NCBI GenBank assembly: GCA_965249175.1
Contig: OZ252227.1
Span: forward strand, 4,526,001-4,590,000
Direction: 5' to 3'
Length of the DNA: 64,000 nucleotides
From: CAZYFH01 sp965249175
Lineage (GTDB): Bacteria > Acidobacteriota > Vicinamibacteria > Vicinamibacterales > UBA8438
The translations under genes and the position numbers were made by a program. The notes under the pieces were generated by a model. It searched no databases and was not told the origin of the DNA. It saw only the letters and a program-made list of their open reading frames with translations. Shown in pieces: positions 1-8,448 of this stretch (position 1 is the first letter of the stretch; the number at the start of each line of letters is the position of its first letter).

Positions 1-55
1 ACGTACGCCGGTCAGCGCTTGATTCGGGTTGCGCACTGGACAGAGGAGGATCGAG

Positions 56-574
56 ATGCCAGGCACGTCCATCGGCTGGGTCCACTTCGTGCTGGCCATC
101 GCCGCGATCGGAGCGGGAGCGGCCGTGGCCCTCGCCCGGAAGGGAACCTCCCGTCATCGGCAGTTGGGGCGGACGTACGGGTTCCTCCTGATCGGCGTCA
201 ACGTCACGGCGTTCATGATCTATGGGCTGTTCGGGCGGTTTGGCCCGTTCCATATCTCTGCGGTCATCAGTCTGATCACGGTCCTCGCTGGCTGGATCCC
301 TGCGCGTCGGCGATCGCCACACGCATGGGTCGTTTACCACGCGTACTTCATGAGTTGGTCGTACGTGGGGCTGCTCGCCGCCGCGGCGGCGGAAACGCTG
401 AGTCGGATTCCGGACAGCCCGTTTTGGGGCATGGTGATCGCCGCATCGTTGGGGATCGTGGCGCTCGGTGGCATCATCGTCCACCGCCGCCTTCCGGCGA
501 TCCTGGCGCCATTCGGCCGCGCGCGGGTCCGCCGCGCACACGCTGCCCCGGCGAATCTCTCACGCGTCGATTAG
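56..574 (+). CDS. DUF2306-like integral membrane protein
   Basis: A 172-residue, mostly hydrophobic protein with about four predicted membrane segments and an Arg-rich C-terminus. The ATG at 56 is chosen because GAGGAGG lies a few bases upstream; longer in-frame starts lack a ribosome site and read through arginine-rich sequence. Conserved-looking features are GTSRHRQLGR after the first helix and the histidine-containing HAWVVYHAYFMSW segment, both typical of the DUF2306 (YoaQ/YrhP-like) membrane family. No catalytic role is known for the family. It is transcribed away from the Tad genes on its right and its upstream neighbour lies outside the window. Family assignment is by eye. Confidence 0.7.
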   Translation: MPGTSIGWVHFVLAIAAIGAGAAVALARKGTSRHRQLGRTYGFLLIGVNVTAFMIYGLFGRFGPFHISAVISLITVLAGWIPARRRSPHAWVVYHAYFMSWSYVGLLAAAAAETLSRIPDSPFWGMVIAASLGIVALGGIIVHRRLPAILAPFGRARVRRAHAAPANLSRVD

Positions 575-695
575 CTGGACTCTACCGTCTCGCAACGTTG
601 ATGCGCGGGGGATGGCTTGGAAGCGGCGGTCGGCGCGGACGGGATTCCAACTATGGCCGTAGCAGCAGTGGGGCTCAGAACGAAGCGGACCAGTC

Positions 696-1133
696 TCAGA
701 AAGCAATCACCATGCGGGAGGTGCTGGTCAGCATCATTGCCCCCAACCCCACGAGGGGAACGATAGGCGCGAACGCGCGATCCACGCGTACCTGGACCAC
801 CGAGCCCGGATCATTGTCCGGAGTCCACGTCGTGGCGACGACGAGTCCCGTCATCCCGGCAGCCTGGCCCTGCACGTACGCATCGACGTCCGCGGCGCTC
901 GCGGCACGTCCGCTCTCCGACCCACGGACGATGGCATAGCGAGCCCCTTCGCGGGCGAGATGCGTCACCGTCCCCTGCAGCCACAGGGCTCGACCGAACT
1001 CCGCGATCCCGAACATCAGCACCAGCAGTACGGGCCCGACTAGAGCCAGTTCGACTAACTCACTGCCGCACTCAGTCCACCCGCGCCTCGGTCTTCGTCT
1101 CGCGACCCCGCGGCCGCGCTTGCTTCGCCGCAC
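696..1133 (-). CDS. TadE/TadG-like pseudopilin-type protein
   Basis: A 145-residue protein with a basic N-terminus followed by the classic TadE-like signature: a Glu-containing hydrophobic helix (SELVELALVGPVLLVLMFG, then IAEFGRALW) around residues 24-50. TadE-family proteins are prepilin-peptidase-processed minor pseudopilins of the Flp/Tad pilus that end up outside the inner membrane. It follows the TadG-like gene by 3 bp on the same strand, so the three genes form an operon. No C-terminal domain beyond the TadE unit is visible. The pilus motor genes (tadA, tadB, tadC) are not in this window. Confidence 0.7.
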   Translation of the reverse strand: MRRSKRGRGVARRRPRRGWTECGSELVELALVGPVLLVLMFGIAEFGRALWLQGTVTHLAREGARYAIVRGSESGRAASAADVDAYVQGQAAGMTGLVVATTWTPDNDPGSVVQVRVDRAFAPIVPLVGLGAMMLTSTSRMVIAF

Positions 1134-1136
1134 GCC

Positions 1137-2426
1137 TTACTCCACCAGCGCCAGCCGCTTGAGAGGCGAACCGCCCGGGAGACTGGTGTAATCCGCGTTC
1201 AGCTGTAAGGCGGAGTTGCTATCGCCAATGATCCGCCGCGCCACGAGGATCGTGTACGCCGCCGAGATCTGGATGCTGCTCTCGAAGCTGACGATCTGCG
1301 TCGGAAAATAGAGCGCCCCCTCCAACGTGTGCGCCGAGCTGCTCTCCCACCGGTGTATCTGGTCCTCGTGCCCCGCCGACGGATCTTGATAGAAGAGAAT
1401 GCCCGCGTACGACCCCGTCGTCGGCGCAGTGAGGTTGAGCACAGAACTGCTCTGGAAGCTAAGCGGCTCAAACGAAAAGCCCGCGCCTTCAGTCAAGAAG
1501 AAGGTCACCCCGGCACCATTCACCACGGCGTTGCTCTCCGTCGTGAATGGCCCGCCCTGAATTACATACATGCCAGGCTGCAACGTGACGACCGCGTTGT
1601 TCTTGATGGTGAGTTTTCCACAGTAGACGCCCGGCGCGAGCGTCGCGGTCGGCTGGTCCAGCTCCAAGTCGACGAACTGGCAGCCGCCATGGGCGGGTTC
1701 CACCAGATACCCCAGGGGGTCCGGTGCGCGGGGCCAGGCGTCCACCTGGATGCCGTGCGCCGCGTTCAGTGTCGAACTACTACCCTCGACGTAGTCGCCG
1801 GTGAGGGTCGCCGACGCCACCGACACGTTGGCGCTGCTCGTGAGGTGCATGCCCCACGCGTGACTGGAGTTGACCCGCAAGCCGCAGTTGGCGGTCAACT
1901 GCGCGCTGCTGTTGTACCAGAACCCGTCCTGGTCGGTGTCTTCCAAGGCGTAGACGCAGTGCTTGTCATTCGCCCCCGCCCAGGCCACGGCCCGGGACGG
2001 AATCTGGACACTCGTCCAGCCAAACAACCGCATGAAATAGGTCGGGCTTGGCTGCGTCACGAGCACCTCGACGGCGTCGAGGTCGCCGGCGTGGAAGCCA
2101 CTGAGCGGCGGGTGATTGACGATGACGGTCACGCCGTCCGCGCCGTGCGCGTGCCCATTCTCCGCCGTCGCCGAGAGTGCCGCCGACGCAATCAGCGACG
2201 CGTGGCCGCGGTAGACCTCCGTGCCGCCGCCCAGCGCCCCGGCGTCCGCTGACGTCTGCAGGACGCGCCGGTGCTGGTAGATGCTCGCGACGTCTAGCCC
2301 TAGGCCCATGAATCCCGGGAGGAGCACCATCATCCCCGACGCCAGGATGAGCGCGGCGCCGCGCTCATCCCGCACCGCACGAGCGATCGAACGCATCCGT
2401 GTCACCTCTGTTCGCTGTTCAGACAC
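1137..2426 (-). CDS. TadG-like Flp pilus assembly protein
   Basis: A 429-residue protein beginning with a short cytoplasmic stretch, then a TadG/TadE-like N-terminal membrane helix (DERGAALILASGMMVLLPG). It continues with the putative Flp pilus-assembly signature 'LGLDVASIYQHRRVLQTSADAG' region around residues 40-65. The rest is a Ser/Thr/Asn-rich, beta-rich extracytoplasmic domain without a recognisable von Willebrand A motif. The role inferred from family and context is anchoring or assembly of the Tad pilus. The operon order is frameshifted tadE, this gene, then the smaller TadE/G-like gene, with very short spacers. The start at 2426 is the first ATG; a second at MRSIARAV, ten codons in, is also possible. 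Confidence 0.65.
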   Translation of the reverse strand: MSEQRTEVTRMRSIARAVRDERGAALILASGMMVLLPGFMGLGLDVASIYQHRRVLQTSADAGALGGGTEVYRGHASLIASAALSATAENGHAHGADGVTVIVNHPPLSGFHAGDLDAVEVLVTQPSPTYFMRLFGWTSVQIPSRAVAWAGANDKHCVYALEDTDQDGFWYNSSAQLTANCGLRVNSSHAWGMHLTSSANVSVASATLTGDYVEGSSSTLNAAHGIQVDAWPRAPDPLGYLVEPAHGGCQFVDLELDQPTATLAPGVYCGKLTIKNNAVVTLQPGMYVIQGGPFTTESNAVVNGAGVTFFLTEGAGFSFEPLSFQSSSVLNLTAPTTGSYAGILFYQDPSAGHEDQIHRWESSSAHTLEGALYFPTQIVSFESSIQISAAYTILVARRIIGDSNSALQLNADYTSLPGGSPLKRLALVE

Positions 2427-2895
2427 TTACTGCAACCGCACCTTGGCGGTGCGGCTGAGCGGGACGGTGCTCGGGATCCCGGGGAACGTAACCAGCGTGG
2501 CAAACGGCCGCGTGGTCGTCACCTCGACAAAGGCCCGTGGCGCCCCGTAGTTGCCGCAGCTAATCGTCGTGCAGCTTACCGTCGCCCCCCGTGCACTCGC
2601 ACACCCGCTGCGACGTCACCGTGATCGGGGCAATCTCCTGGGCTTCGTCCTCCGCCGCCTGGCGAATGCCTGCGGTATCGCCGGCGTGGCCGGGTCCCTG
2701 GGACCCGTACGCCGCGCCGGCACGCGCCGCGTGGGAGAGCGTAATGGCCGTGTACACCACGCGGCCGAAGTCACCGACGCCGAGCGCCATCAGGATCAGG
2801 AACGGCATGACGACCGCCATCTCAGCCACTGCGGCACCCGTATCCGTCCGGTCGTCCGCGTGTTCGGCTGCCGTCGCCGACCGTCTCCATATCAT
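2427..2895 (-). pseudogene. TadE-like pilus protein, frameshifted
   Basis: The first frame encodes a TadE N-terminus (GAAVAEMAVVMPFLILMALG, DFGRVVYTAIT) and runs to VCECTGGDG before stopping. A second frame resumes with VSCTTISCGNYG and continues through AFVEVTTTRPFATLVTFPG to KVRLQ, the normal TadE C-terminus with its paired cysteines. The two frames meet at a run of six G residues near 2583-2588, so a one-base indel there explains the break. Both halves look conserved, so the lesion is either very recent or a sequencing error. It is the promoter-proximal gene of the Tad operon and its stop lies one base from the TadG-like start. Confidence 0.65.
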
Positions 2896-3260
2896 TCGTT
2901 GCTCCCGCGCGCCGCGTACCGCAGAGCCGCCTGGCTCACCTCGTCACGGGCCGCAAGGGATGGGCAGGTCGCGTCGCGTGGAGGCTGCGTGTCGCGTGCG
3001 TGTGAGGGAGAGAGCAAAGGGCGTGCCTGCCCGACGAACCTCGATCCAGGGCCGCTACCGGCACGGTCCTTCTCCGAGGGGTACCGTGCCGTTACAGTTC
3101 TGGCGAGAAGCGAACAAGAAGCGACCTGAGCACCGTACCCCGCACGGGTGCATCGTGCGACCCGGCGCGGGGAGCACCGGCCCGGGCTGACGTCTCGACC
3201 TGCGCCAGTCCAGCACTGAGGCGCCCCGACCGCGTCTCTGATCAGCCGCGCGGGGGGGCG
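2896..3260. other. Intergenic, no gene recognised
   Basis: Between the divergent-looking Tad operon start and the end of the next minus-strand gene. The short open frames here are arginine-rich shadows without ribosome sites or family resemblance. The Tad operon promoter should lie in the left half, but no convincing -35/-10 pair was found by eye. Confidence 0.4.
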
Positions 3261-3998
3261 TCAGGCGCCGGAGGGCCAGGAGTCCTCGCCCGTGTGCAGC
3301 GTCGGGATCGCCATGAAGTGTTCAGCGACCACGACGCCGGAGTGAGCGTGGCGCGTCAGCTGCATCTCAGCCAGGTCGAAGTCGCTCTCGATCAGCACGA
3401 TCCCGAGCCCGCGGTCGCCCACGAATGCCCGCGCGTCTGGAAACATCTCCGTGACCGTCCAGACCGCCGTTCCGTGAGGCGGCACGCACCCTGAGACCGT
3501 CTGGCGCTTGCCCGTCTCGGTGATTAGCGAGGCCGTATAGATCGCAGCGTCGGCATACGCACGCTCGTTCGCCGCGTTGCTGATACAGACGCGTGTCTCT
3601 AAGGGTGGGCGGCACCACGCCCGATAGAACGCGCGGAACGGCACGCGCCCTCGACGCGTAGCCCGTTGCGGTGAGTTCCATTCATCGCTCCATAACATCA
3701 CCCTCGTCGTGTTCTGTGGCGTCTCATACTCGACGAGCGCCTGCAGAGTCCGCGGGTAGGCGGGCTTGTCGTCGTCGCTAAAGGCGAGAACGAGCTGCCC
3801 GATCAGGCTCGGGCATCCTGGCGGGAGCAACTCAGCGACCCGGCCACGCGTGAGCGCCCGTCGTCGCGCGAGGAGCCAGTGCCGGCGCTCGCTCACGAGG
3901 GCGCCGGCCTCATCGTAGAGGTATGCGTCCACCCAGAAGTCGTCCTCCAAGGACGTATGCGTGTTGAAGAGGTTGACCGTAGTCGTGAGGTCCTCCCC
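3261..3998 (-). pseudogene. Unrecognised protein, 5' end replaced by kinase fragment
   Basis: The frame encodes an EDDFWVDAYLYDEAG start-like region and then about 230 residues of a probable beta-rich protein. Features include AYPRTLQALVEYETP, a CxxP region (RAWCRPPLETRVCISN), and VPPHGTAVWTV. The same frame stays open upstream as TTVNLFNTHTSLEDDFW until it meets kinase sequence near 4000, so the natural N-terminus is missing and the visible ATG is probably internal. I do not recognise the family. It lies immediately downstream of, and out of frame with, a kinase fragment. If expressed it would depend on that fragment's promoter. Confidence 0.45.
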
Positions 3999-3999
3999 T

Positions 4000-4489
4000 G
4001 CGGCGTCGTGTCCAGCGCCTTCGCCAACCCAAAGTCCAACACCTTGACGGTCCCGTCCTCGCGCACCTTGATGTTCGCGGGCTTCAGATCGCGATGGATC
4101 ACGCCGGCTTCGTGCGCCGCCTCCAGCGCCTCGGCGATCTGTCGGGCAATCGGCAATGCCTCATCCAGCGGGATCGGTCCCGTGGCGATCCGATCGGCCA
4201 GGGTCGGGCCTTCGACCAGCTCCAGGACCAGCGCCTGCGTGTCATCGGTCTTCTCAATGCCGTGGATCTGCGCGATGTTCGGGTGGTTGAGGCTGACGAG
4301 CACATGCGCTTCTCGCTGGAACCGGGTGAGGCGATCGGGATCAGCGGCGAAGGCGTCGGGGAGGATTTTCAGCGCGACGTCGCGGCCGAGCTGCGTGTCG
4401 GTGGCGCGATAGACCTGCCCCATGCCGCCCTCGCCGATGAGGGCGGTGACGTCGCAATGGCCGAGCCGCGAGCCGACTTCCAGGGCCAT
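4000..4489 (-). pseudogene. Ser/Thr kinase 5' fragment (through DFG)
   Basis: About 160 codons of a Pkn-type kinase. The sequence runs MALEVGSRLGHCDVTAL, the glycine loop GEGGMGQVY, VALKILP with the catalytic lysine, HRDLKPANIK, DFGLAKALDTTPQ. It then breaks inside the activation segment and joins an unrelated reading frame. It is very close in sequence to the intact kinase at 13973-16669. A TACAAT -10-like box lies about 28 bp before the ATG, so the fragment may be transcribed. The missing C-lobe makes an active kinase impossible. Confidence 0.85.
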
Positions 4490-4516
4490 GAGTTGTAGGG
4501 GTCGGGCGGACGGGCC

Positions 4517-4522
4517 ATTGTA
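4517..4522 (-). promoter_or_regulatory. Kinase-type -10 box (TACAAT)
   Basis: TACAAT lies 28 bp upstream of the kinase-fragment ATG. The intact kinase and most other kinase fragments have an equivalent (C/T)ATAAT-like box 14-30 bp before the start codon. The -35 element is not obvious. Confidence 0.4.
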
Positions 4523-4600
4523 CTGCCGGCCCGGACACGGCTCCAGGGGCTGCACAGAATGGCGCACGGAAACGTGCCGGAGATTCGCCGCCCGCTTGCA

Positions 4601-5050
4601 CTAGCTGGTCGATTGACGAATTCCCGCCGCGCGCTCGGCCATGACCGCAGCTTCATCCCGCCGGCCCGTTTGTGCCAGCAGAAATGCATAACTCTCGAGC
4701 ACCATCGCCACGCGCGGGTGGTCCGGGCCCCACCTTTCCTCCGCAACCGCGAGCGCGCGCTGATACAGGGGCTCGGCTTCCGCGTAGCGCTCGACCGTCC
4801 GGTAGAACCCGGCGAGGATGTTCAGCGTGATGGCGACGCGGAAATCGCTCGCCCCGTAGCGCTCGGCGTCAGCGACGCCAGCCTCCAAGAGAGCTTCGGC
4901 TTCAGCCAGGTCGCCGCGCGCCACCGCTTCGAGGCCGGCAGCGCTGTAGCCTCGCCAGCCTAGATCCTCTCCGCACGCGGTCATTGTGGTGACGGCGACG
5001 CATGTGACCACCCAGAACGCTGACCACCTAGGACCGACCGCTCTCACCAC
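4601..5050 (-). CDS. TPR-repeat lipoprotein
   Basis: A 149-residue protein with an N-terminal hydrophobic segment ending in a plausible lipobox (VAVTTMTAC), then two or three tetratricopeptide units. These include LEAVARGDLAEAEALLEAG, ILAGFYRTVERYAEAEPLYQRAL and RVAMVLESYAFLLAQTGRRDEAA. Such proteins are scaffolds for protein contacts; the partner is unknown. It follows a very short kinase 5' fragment by about 40 bp and a longer kinase fragment starts about 110 bp after its stop. The first ATG is used; the ribosome site is weak. Confidence 0.65.
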   Translation of the reverse strand: MVRAVGPRWSAFWVVTCVAVTTMTACGEDLGWRGYSAAGLEAVARGDLAEAEALLEAGVADAERYGASDFRVAITLNILAGFYRTVERYAEAEPLYQRALAVAEERWGPDHPRVAMVLESYAFLLAQTGRRDEAAVMAERAAGIRQSTS

Positions 5051-5086
5051 GAGGGACTCCGCTCCCTGGTGCGTGTCGGTGGTCGC

Positions 5087-5168
5087 GATAGACCTGCCCC
5101 ATGCCGCCTTCGCCGATGAGGGCGGTGACGTCGTAATGGCCGAGGCGGGAGCCGACGGTCAGGGCCAC
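5087..5168 (-). pseudogene. Ser/Thr kinase 5' stub (glycine loop only)
   Basis: A GTG where the paralogues have ATG is followed by ALTVGSRLGHYDVTALIGEGG, then MGQVYR. Homology then stops within the next codons (CACCGACAC survives out of frame). Only the leader and glycine-rich loop of the kinase remain. A TAGAAT box (5193-5198) sits 25 bp upstream, as in the intact kinase, so the stub looks like a leftover promoter-leader module in front of the TPR lipoprotein. Confidence 0.75.
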
Positions 5169-5192
5169 TCGTTGTCAGGGGAGTACCCCAGC

Positions 5193-5198
5193 ATTCTA
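5193..5198 (-). promoter_or_regulatory. Kinase-type -10 box (TAGAAT)
   Basis: TAGAAT is followed by a leader ending CTGACAAC just before the start codon. The intact kinase has the same CTGACAAC leader and a CATAAT box. Confidence 0.4.
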
Positions 5199-5211
5199 CT
5201 GGTCATCCTGC

Positions 5212-7062
5212 TCATTCCGTGCCGAAGGCGAGCAATACGTTCCCCGGTCGACTGCCGATGAAGTCGTAGCCGCTACTCGCGTAGACCATCCCGTCGACGA
5301 CGACCGGTCCTGACGCGTTCAGCGAGCCTCCCGCTGCCGGCACCCCGTTGACCGTGTCAAACTCCCGGTTCGTGTCATAGGTCCAAATGACCTCGCCGGT
5401 CTCGGCGGCGTGCGCGCGAAGCCCCCCGTCGTTGGACCCCGCGAACACCACCCCCGGAATCGCCGTGACGGCGCCGGGGAGCGACGCGTTGCAGCCGCTG
5501 AGGAAGCTCGCCAGCGAGCTAACGGCTCGCACCACACGTCCGACGCCCGACTCGCAGAGCGGAGGTGGCGGTTCCGCGTGCCAGATCAACTCGCCGGTGC
5601 TCACTCGCACGGCTGACAGTCCGCCCGGCTCCGACGCGAGAGTGTCCGACGCGGCGAAGTAGGCGTGCTCTCCATCGACGGCAAAGCCCCATTCGATCCC
5701 ACCAAGCTCACTGCCCGCCCCAGCCCGGTGCTGCCAGACGATCGCCCCCGCACGGTCCGGGTCGAGGGCGTAGGTCATGCCCGACTTCTGTCCGACCACA
5801 AGGAGATCCGGCCCGTCTGCCGAGGTGACAAGCGCTGGCGACGCACCGAAATCGTAGTCGGGGCCGAGGTCCTCTGGGCAGTTGGCGTTGCTCCGCTCGC
5901 AACCGGTGATGTACGCGTCTTCCGGTGTCAACTGGGCAACCCAGCGAATCGCGCCGGAGTCGAGATCGAGCGCGAGAATCGCGTCCGTCGCGTCGGTCGC
6001 CGGCCGTGTATACGCGTTGCCGGTGCCGACGTAAGCCACCCCGCGCTCGGCGTCGATCGTGGGCGCCGACCAGATCGCCCCACCCGCGCCACCTGCGCGT
6101 GTCGTGCCGTCTGGGTGGGTCCCCGTCGCCTGCGGGTCCTCCGGGATGATGAACGTCTTCCACAGGGGATCCCCCGTCGCCGCCTCGAGCGCGACGACGC
6201 TCCCGCGAAACGTACAACAGCGGTACGCCTCGTCGGCCGCCAGCCACTCCTCGATCGATGAGACCGGCACATAGAGACGTCCCGCGTGCAACGTCGGCGC
6301 CCCCGTGATGCGAGCCGCGGGGTGCTGCTCGACGTCCCGACGCCAGAGCTCCGTGCCGGTTATCGCATCGATCGCGTAGACGCGCGCGGTGGTGTCGCCG
6401 AAGAACACGGCGTGGCCACCCGCCCTCACGCCAACGGTGATTGCCGTTCGGACGCCGCCGCGGGCGGCGTAGGTCCAGTGGCGACACCCGGTCTTCGCGT
6501 CGAGGGCGTAGACGACGCCATCTTGGCTTCCAACGAAGAGACGTCCGCCCGCAACCGCGGGCTGGGCCCAGGCGGTGGTCGACTCGGGAAACCCGAACGC
6601 CCACTTGAGCGCGAGGCCGCGCACCCCGTCGATACTGAGCCGAGCCTGCTCGGTCGGCTGGAATCGAAGGTTGGTGTGACCAGCGCCCCACCCGTTCCAG
6701 TGCGGGCTCTCAAACGGCATCGTGAACGCCGCGTTGCCATCGCACCGCCCGACCGTGTTGGTGATCCGGTCGCTCGAGATGGCGCGGCCGGTGATGAACT
6801 CGGCCACGGTGCGGCGCTCGGGTGGTGTCAGCGCTTGACCCTGGAGCGCCATCGTGCCGGTCGTGAGCGACGCCACGATCGCCGCTGGCGAGCGGTCGCG
6901 CAGCGTCTCGAGCAGTGGCGCCCGCTCCGCTCCAGGAGCCGTGTGACAGGATGCGCACTGCGCCTCGAACGTCTCAGCTCCCTCCGATCCCTGTGTACAT
7001 GCCAAGACACCCCCGGAGATCACCAGCCCCAAGATGGGCAGGACCACACGCCGTTGGTTCAT
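5212..7062 (-). CDS. PQQ-dependent dehydrogenase-like lipoprotein with cytochrome c motif
   Basis: A 616-residue protein. The start at 7062 gives a lipoprotein signal (MNQRRVVLPILGLVISGGVLAC); a start 12 bp earlier is also open. Residues about 25-85 form a c-type cytochrome unit with CASCH as the haem-binding motif. The rest is a PQQ-type beta-propeller (repeats such as VYALDAKTGCRHW, VYAIDAITGTELW, ALDLDSGAIRWVA, LRAHAAETGEVIW). This architecture matches haem-containing quinoprotein alcohol/polyvinyl-alcohol dehydrogenases that oxidise small alcohols outside the inner membrane; the substrate cannot be deduced. It starts right after a truncated kinase fragment and ends close to the next one. 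Confidence 0.8.
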   Translation of the reverse strand: MNQRRVVLPILGLVISGGVLACTQGSEGAETFEAQCASCHTAPGAERAPLLETLRDRSPAAIVASLTTGTMALQGQALTPPERRTVAEFITGRAISSDRITNTVGRCDGNAAFTMPFESPHWNGWGAGHTNLRFQPTEQARLSIDGVRGLALKWAFGFPESTTAWAQPAVAGGRLFVGSQDGVVYALDAKTGCRHWTYAARGGVRTAITVGVRAGGHAVFFGDTTARVYAIDAITGTELWRRDVEQHPAARITGAPTLHAGRLYVPVSSIEEWLAADEAYRCCTFRGSVVALEAATGDPLWKTFIIPEDPQATGTHPDGTTRAGGAGGAIWSAPTIDAERGVAYVGTGNAYTRPATDATDAILALDLDSGAIRWVAQLTPEDAYITGCERSNANCPEDLGPDYDFGASPALVTSADGPDLLVVGQKSGMTYALDPDRAGAIVWQHRAGAGSELGGIEWGFAVDGEHAYFAASDTLASEPGGLSAVRVSTGELIWHAEPPPPLCESGVGRVVRAVSSLASFLSGCNASLPGAVTAIPGVVFAGSNDGGLRAHAAETGEVIWTYDTNREFDTVNGVPAAGGSLNASGPVVVDGMVYASSGYDFIGSRPGNVLLAFGTE

Positions 7063-7137
7063 CTGACCGGCCACCGATCAGGCTCCGGGTGACGCGAGAT
7101 GTCCTTGGCCGTGTTCACCGAGCATGAATTGAACACG

Positions 7138-7293
7138 CTCGGGATCGGCGGTGAACGACTCCGGCAGCACCTTGAGCGCCACGTCGCGGTCGGGCTTCGC
7201 GTCGCGGGCGCGGTAGGCCTCCCCCATGCCGCCCGCGCCAATCTGGCCAGTGACCGTGTATGGGCCGAGGGTGGTGCCGGGTTCAAGTCGCAT
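7138..7293 (-). pseudogene. Ser/Thr kinase 5' fragment
   Basis: MRLEPGTTLGPYTVTGQIG, then GAGGMGEAYRARD, DVALKVLPESFTADPERVQF, after which kinase homology ends and the frame reaches a stop just before the PQQ gene. The glycine loop and catalytic lysine are present; all catalytic-loop motifs are missing. A perfect kinase-style CATAAT lies 33 bp upstream. This is one of the series of kinase starts placed directly ahead of unrelated genes. Confidence 0.8.
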
Positions 7294-7325
7294 GGCTACG
7301 ATCGAACGGAAAATCTAGCTCGCGG

Positions 7326-7331
7326 ATTATG
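7326..7331 (-). promoter_or_regulatory. Kinase-type -10 box (CATAAT)
   Basis: CATAAT is 33 bp upstream of the kinase-fragment ATG and also overlaps the end of the upstream TolB-like remnant. Confidence 0.4.
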
Positions 7332-7806
7332 GCGTCGAACCGGGGTAACAGCAAACGGTCTCGTCGTTGACCATCGGCGTCGCCCGACCGTCACGATCCA
7401 CGGTGACGATCGTATTGGGCGCGCGATCACCGTCGCCCGCGACGTAGGCCAGGGACCCGGCGTCTGACGCTGCGAACGACCCTTACTCAACGGCAGCCTG
7501 TCGCGCGGCCAGACCTTCGACGAGCGTGACGGCTCTCCCCGAAACGCCGAGGCTGTCGGGGTCGAAGGGCACGGCCCGCACCGCCTGACCAGGGCCGCCG
7601 ACCAGCAGGTGCCCCGTCGACGCGTAGCGCGGATGCGCCCCCTCAAGCCCCAACCGGGTGACGGTGCCCGTGTCGAGATCAAGATGCGCGATCTGAGACT
7701 CAGTCCGATCCCCTGCCATCAGAATCTCGAAGAGCACGCCGCGGCCGGGAACGATGGAGGGGGAGCGATGAAACCTCTCGCCACCCTCCTCATCGACCCT
7801 AGTCAA
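7332..7806 (-). pseudogene. TolB/WD40-like kinase C-terminal remnant
   Basis: The frame encodes fragments of a kinase-associated beta-propeller: RSPSIVPGRGVLFEI, IAHLDLDTGTVTRLGLEGAH, PRYASTGHLLVGGPGQAVR, AVPFDPDSLGVSG. An in-frame TAA then interrupts before GSFAASDAGSLAYVAGDG and IVTVDRDGRATPMV. The same repeat style (ARYVATGHLLY..AVPFD) occurs in the intact kinase's sensor domain. Both ends are truncated; it is a relic with no start of its own. Confidence 0.7.
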
Positions 7807-7849
7807 ATGTTCGACCTCACCGCCGTCCGCCGAAACCCGTCGGGGCGTT

Positions 7850-8156
7850 CACGCGGGTCTTGGCGCGGCACGTCCGCGGGAGTCGCGCTCTGGCGCTGGA
7901 AGCGGCGGTTCACAAGATGACCGCCCTCGCCGCGCAGCACATGGGGATGCAGGACCGTGGTGTGCTTCGGCCGGGCGCGTTTGCCGATCTCGTACTCTTC
8001 GACCCGAAAACCGTGGCTGACCGTGCGACGGCGGAGGACCCCACCCTGCCATCCGTCGGCATCCTGGGCGTCTGGGTCAATGGACGACGCGTATTTTCCG
8101 AGGACGGTCCAACCGGCGAGCGACCAGGGAAGGTAATCCGCCGGGCAGAGGACTGA
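7850..8156 (+). pseudogene. N-acyl-D-amino-acid deacylase-like C-terminal fragment
   Basis: About 98 codons resemble the end of D-aminoacylase/amidohydrolase proteins: LEAAVHKMTALAAQHMGMQDR, GVLRPGAFADLVLFDPKTV, ADRATAEDP, then VWVNGRRVF and TGERPGKVI. This is the C-terminal beta-sandwich (metal-site residues lie upstream and are absent). The sequence begins abruptly beside the TolB remnant on the other strand. It is a broken gene end, not a functional hydrolase. Confidence 0.7.
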
Positions 8157-8214
8157 TGCTGCACGCGGCACGAGTCGGGCTCTGCTTCCTGTTGGCCTCA
8201 GGGAGGTGGCTGGC

Positions 8215-8334
8215 CTAGCCGCTTGCCGCCGTCTCCGGGAAGTTCATCCGGCGGAGGAGGGCTTGGAAGCGAGGGTCGGCTCGGAGGGGGTCAGCGACGG
8301 CGAGCACCGCCACGACCACCGCAAGTCCCTTCAT
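8215..8334 (-). pseudogene. 39-codon chimera: secretion-signal start joined to TPR/kinase tail
   Basis: The frame starts with a signal-like MKGLAVVVAVLAVA and passes without interruption into DPLRADPRFQALLRRMNFPE, then TAASG. That tail is the invariant C-terminus of TPR-type kinases or transcriptional regulators and recurs at 16779, 31102 and 51380 in this window. It appears to be a deletion joint between an exported protein's start and a kinase tail. Whether the peptide is made is unknown. Confidence 0.5.
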
Positions 8335-8448
8335 TCGACCAGCCTCCTGACGTCCCGACACGGCGTGGCGTGCAGCGTCTAGCGCGTCTATCATGTGCTT
8401 ACAGGTACGGATCGGCGCGTTGGCGACGCGTCATGAGAGGAGCCTCAG

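Noticed and set aside
1329..2252. Long plus-strand open frame opposite the TadG-like gene
   Set aside because: Arginine-rich, no family resemblance, and exactly antisense to a well-supported pilus gene; a shadow frame of GC-rich DNA.
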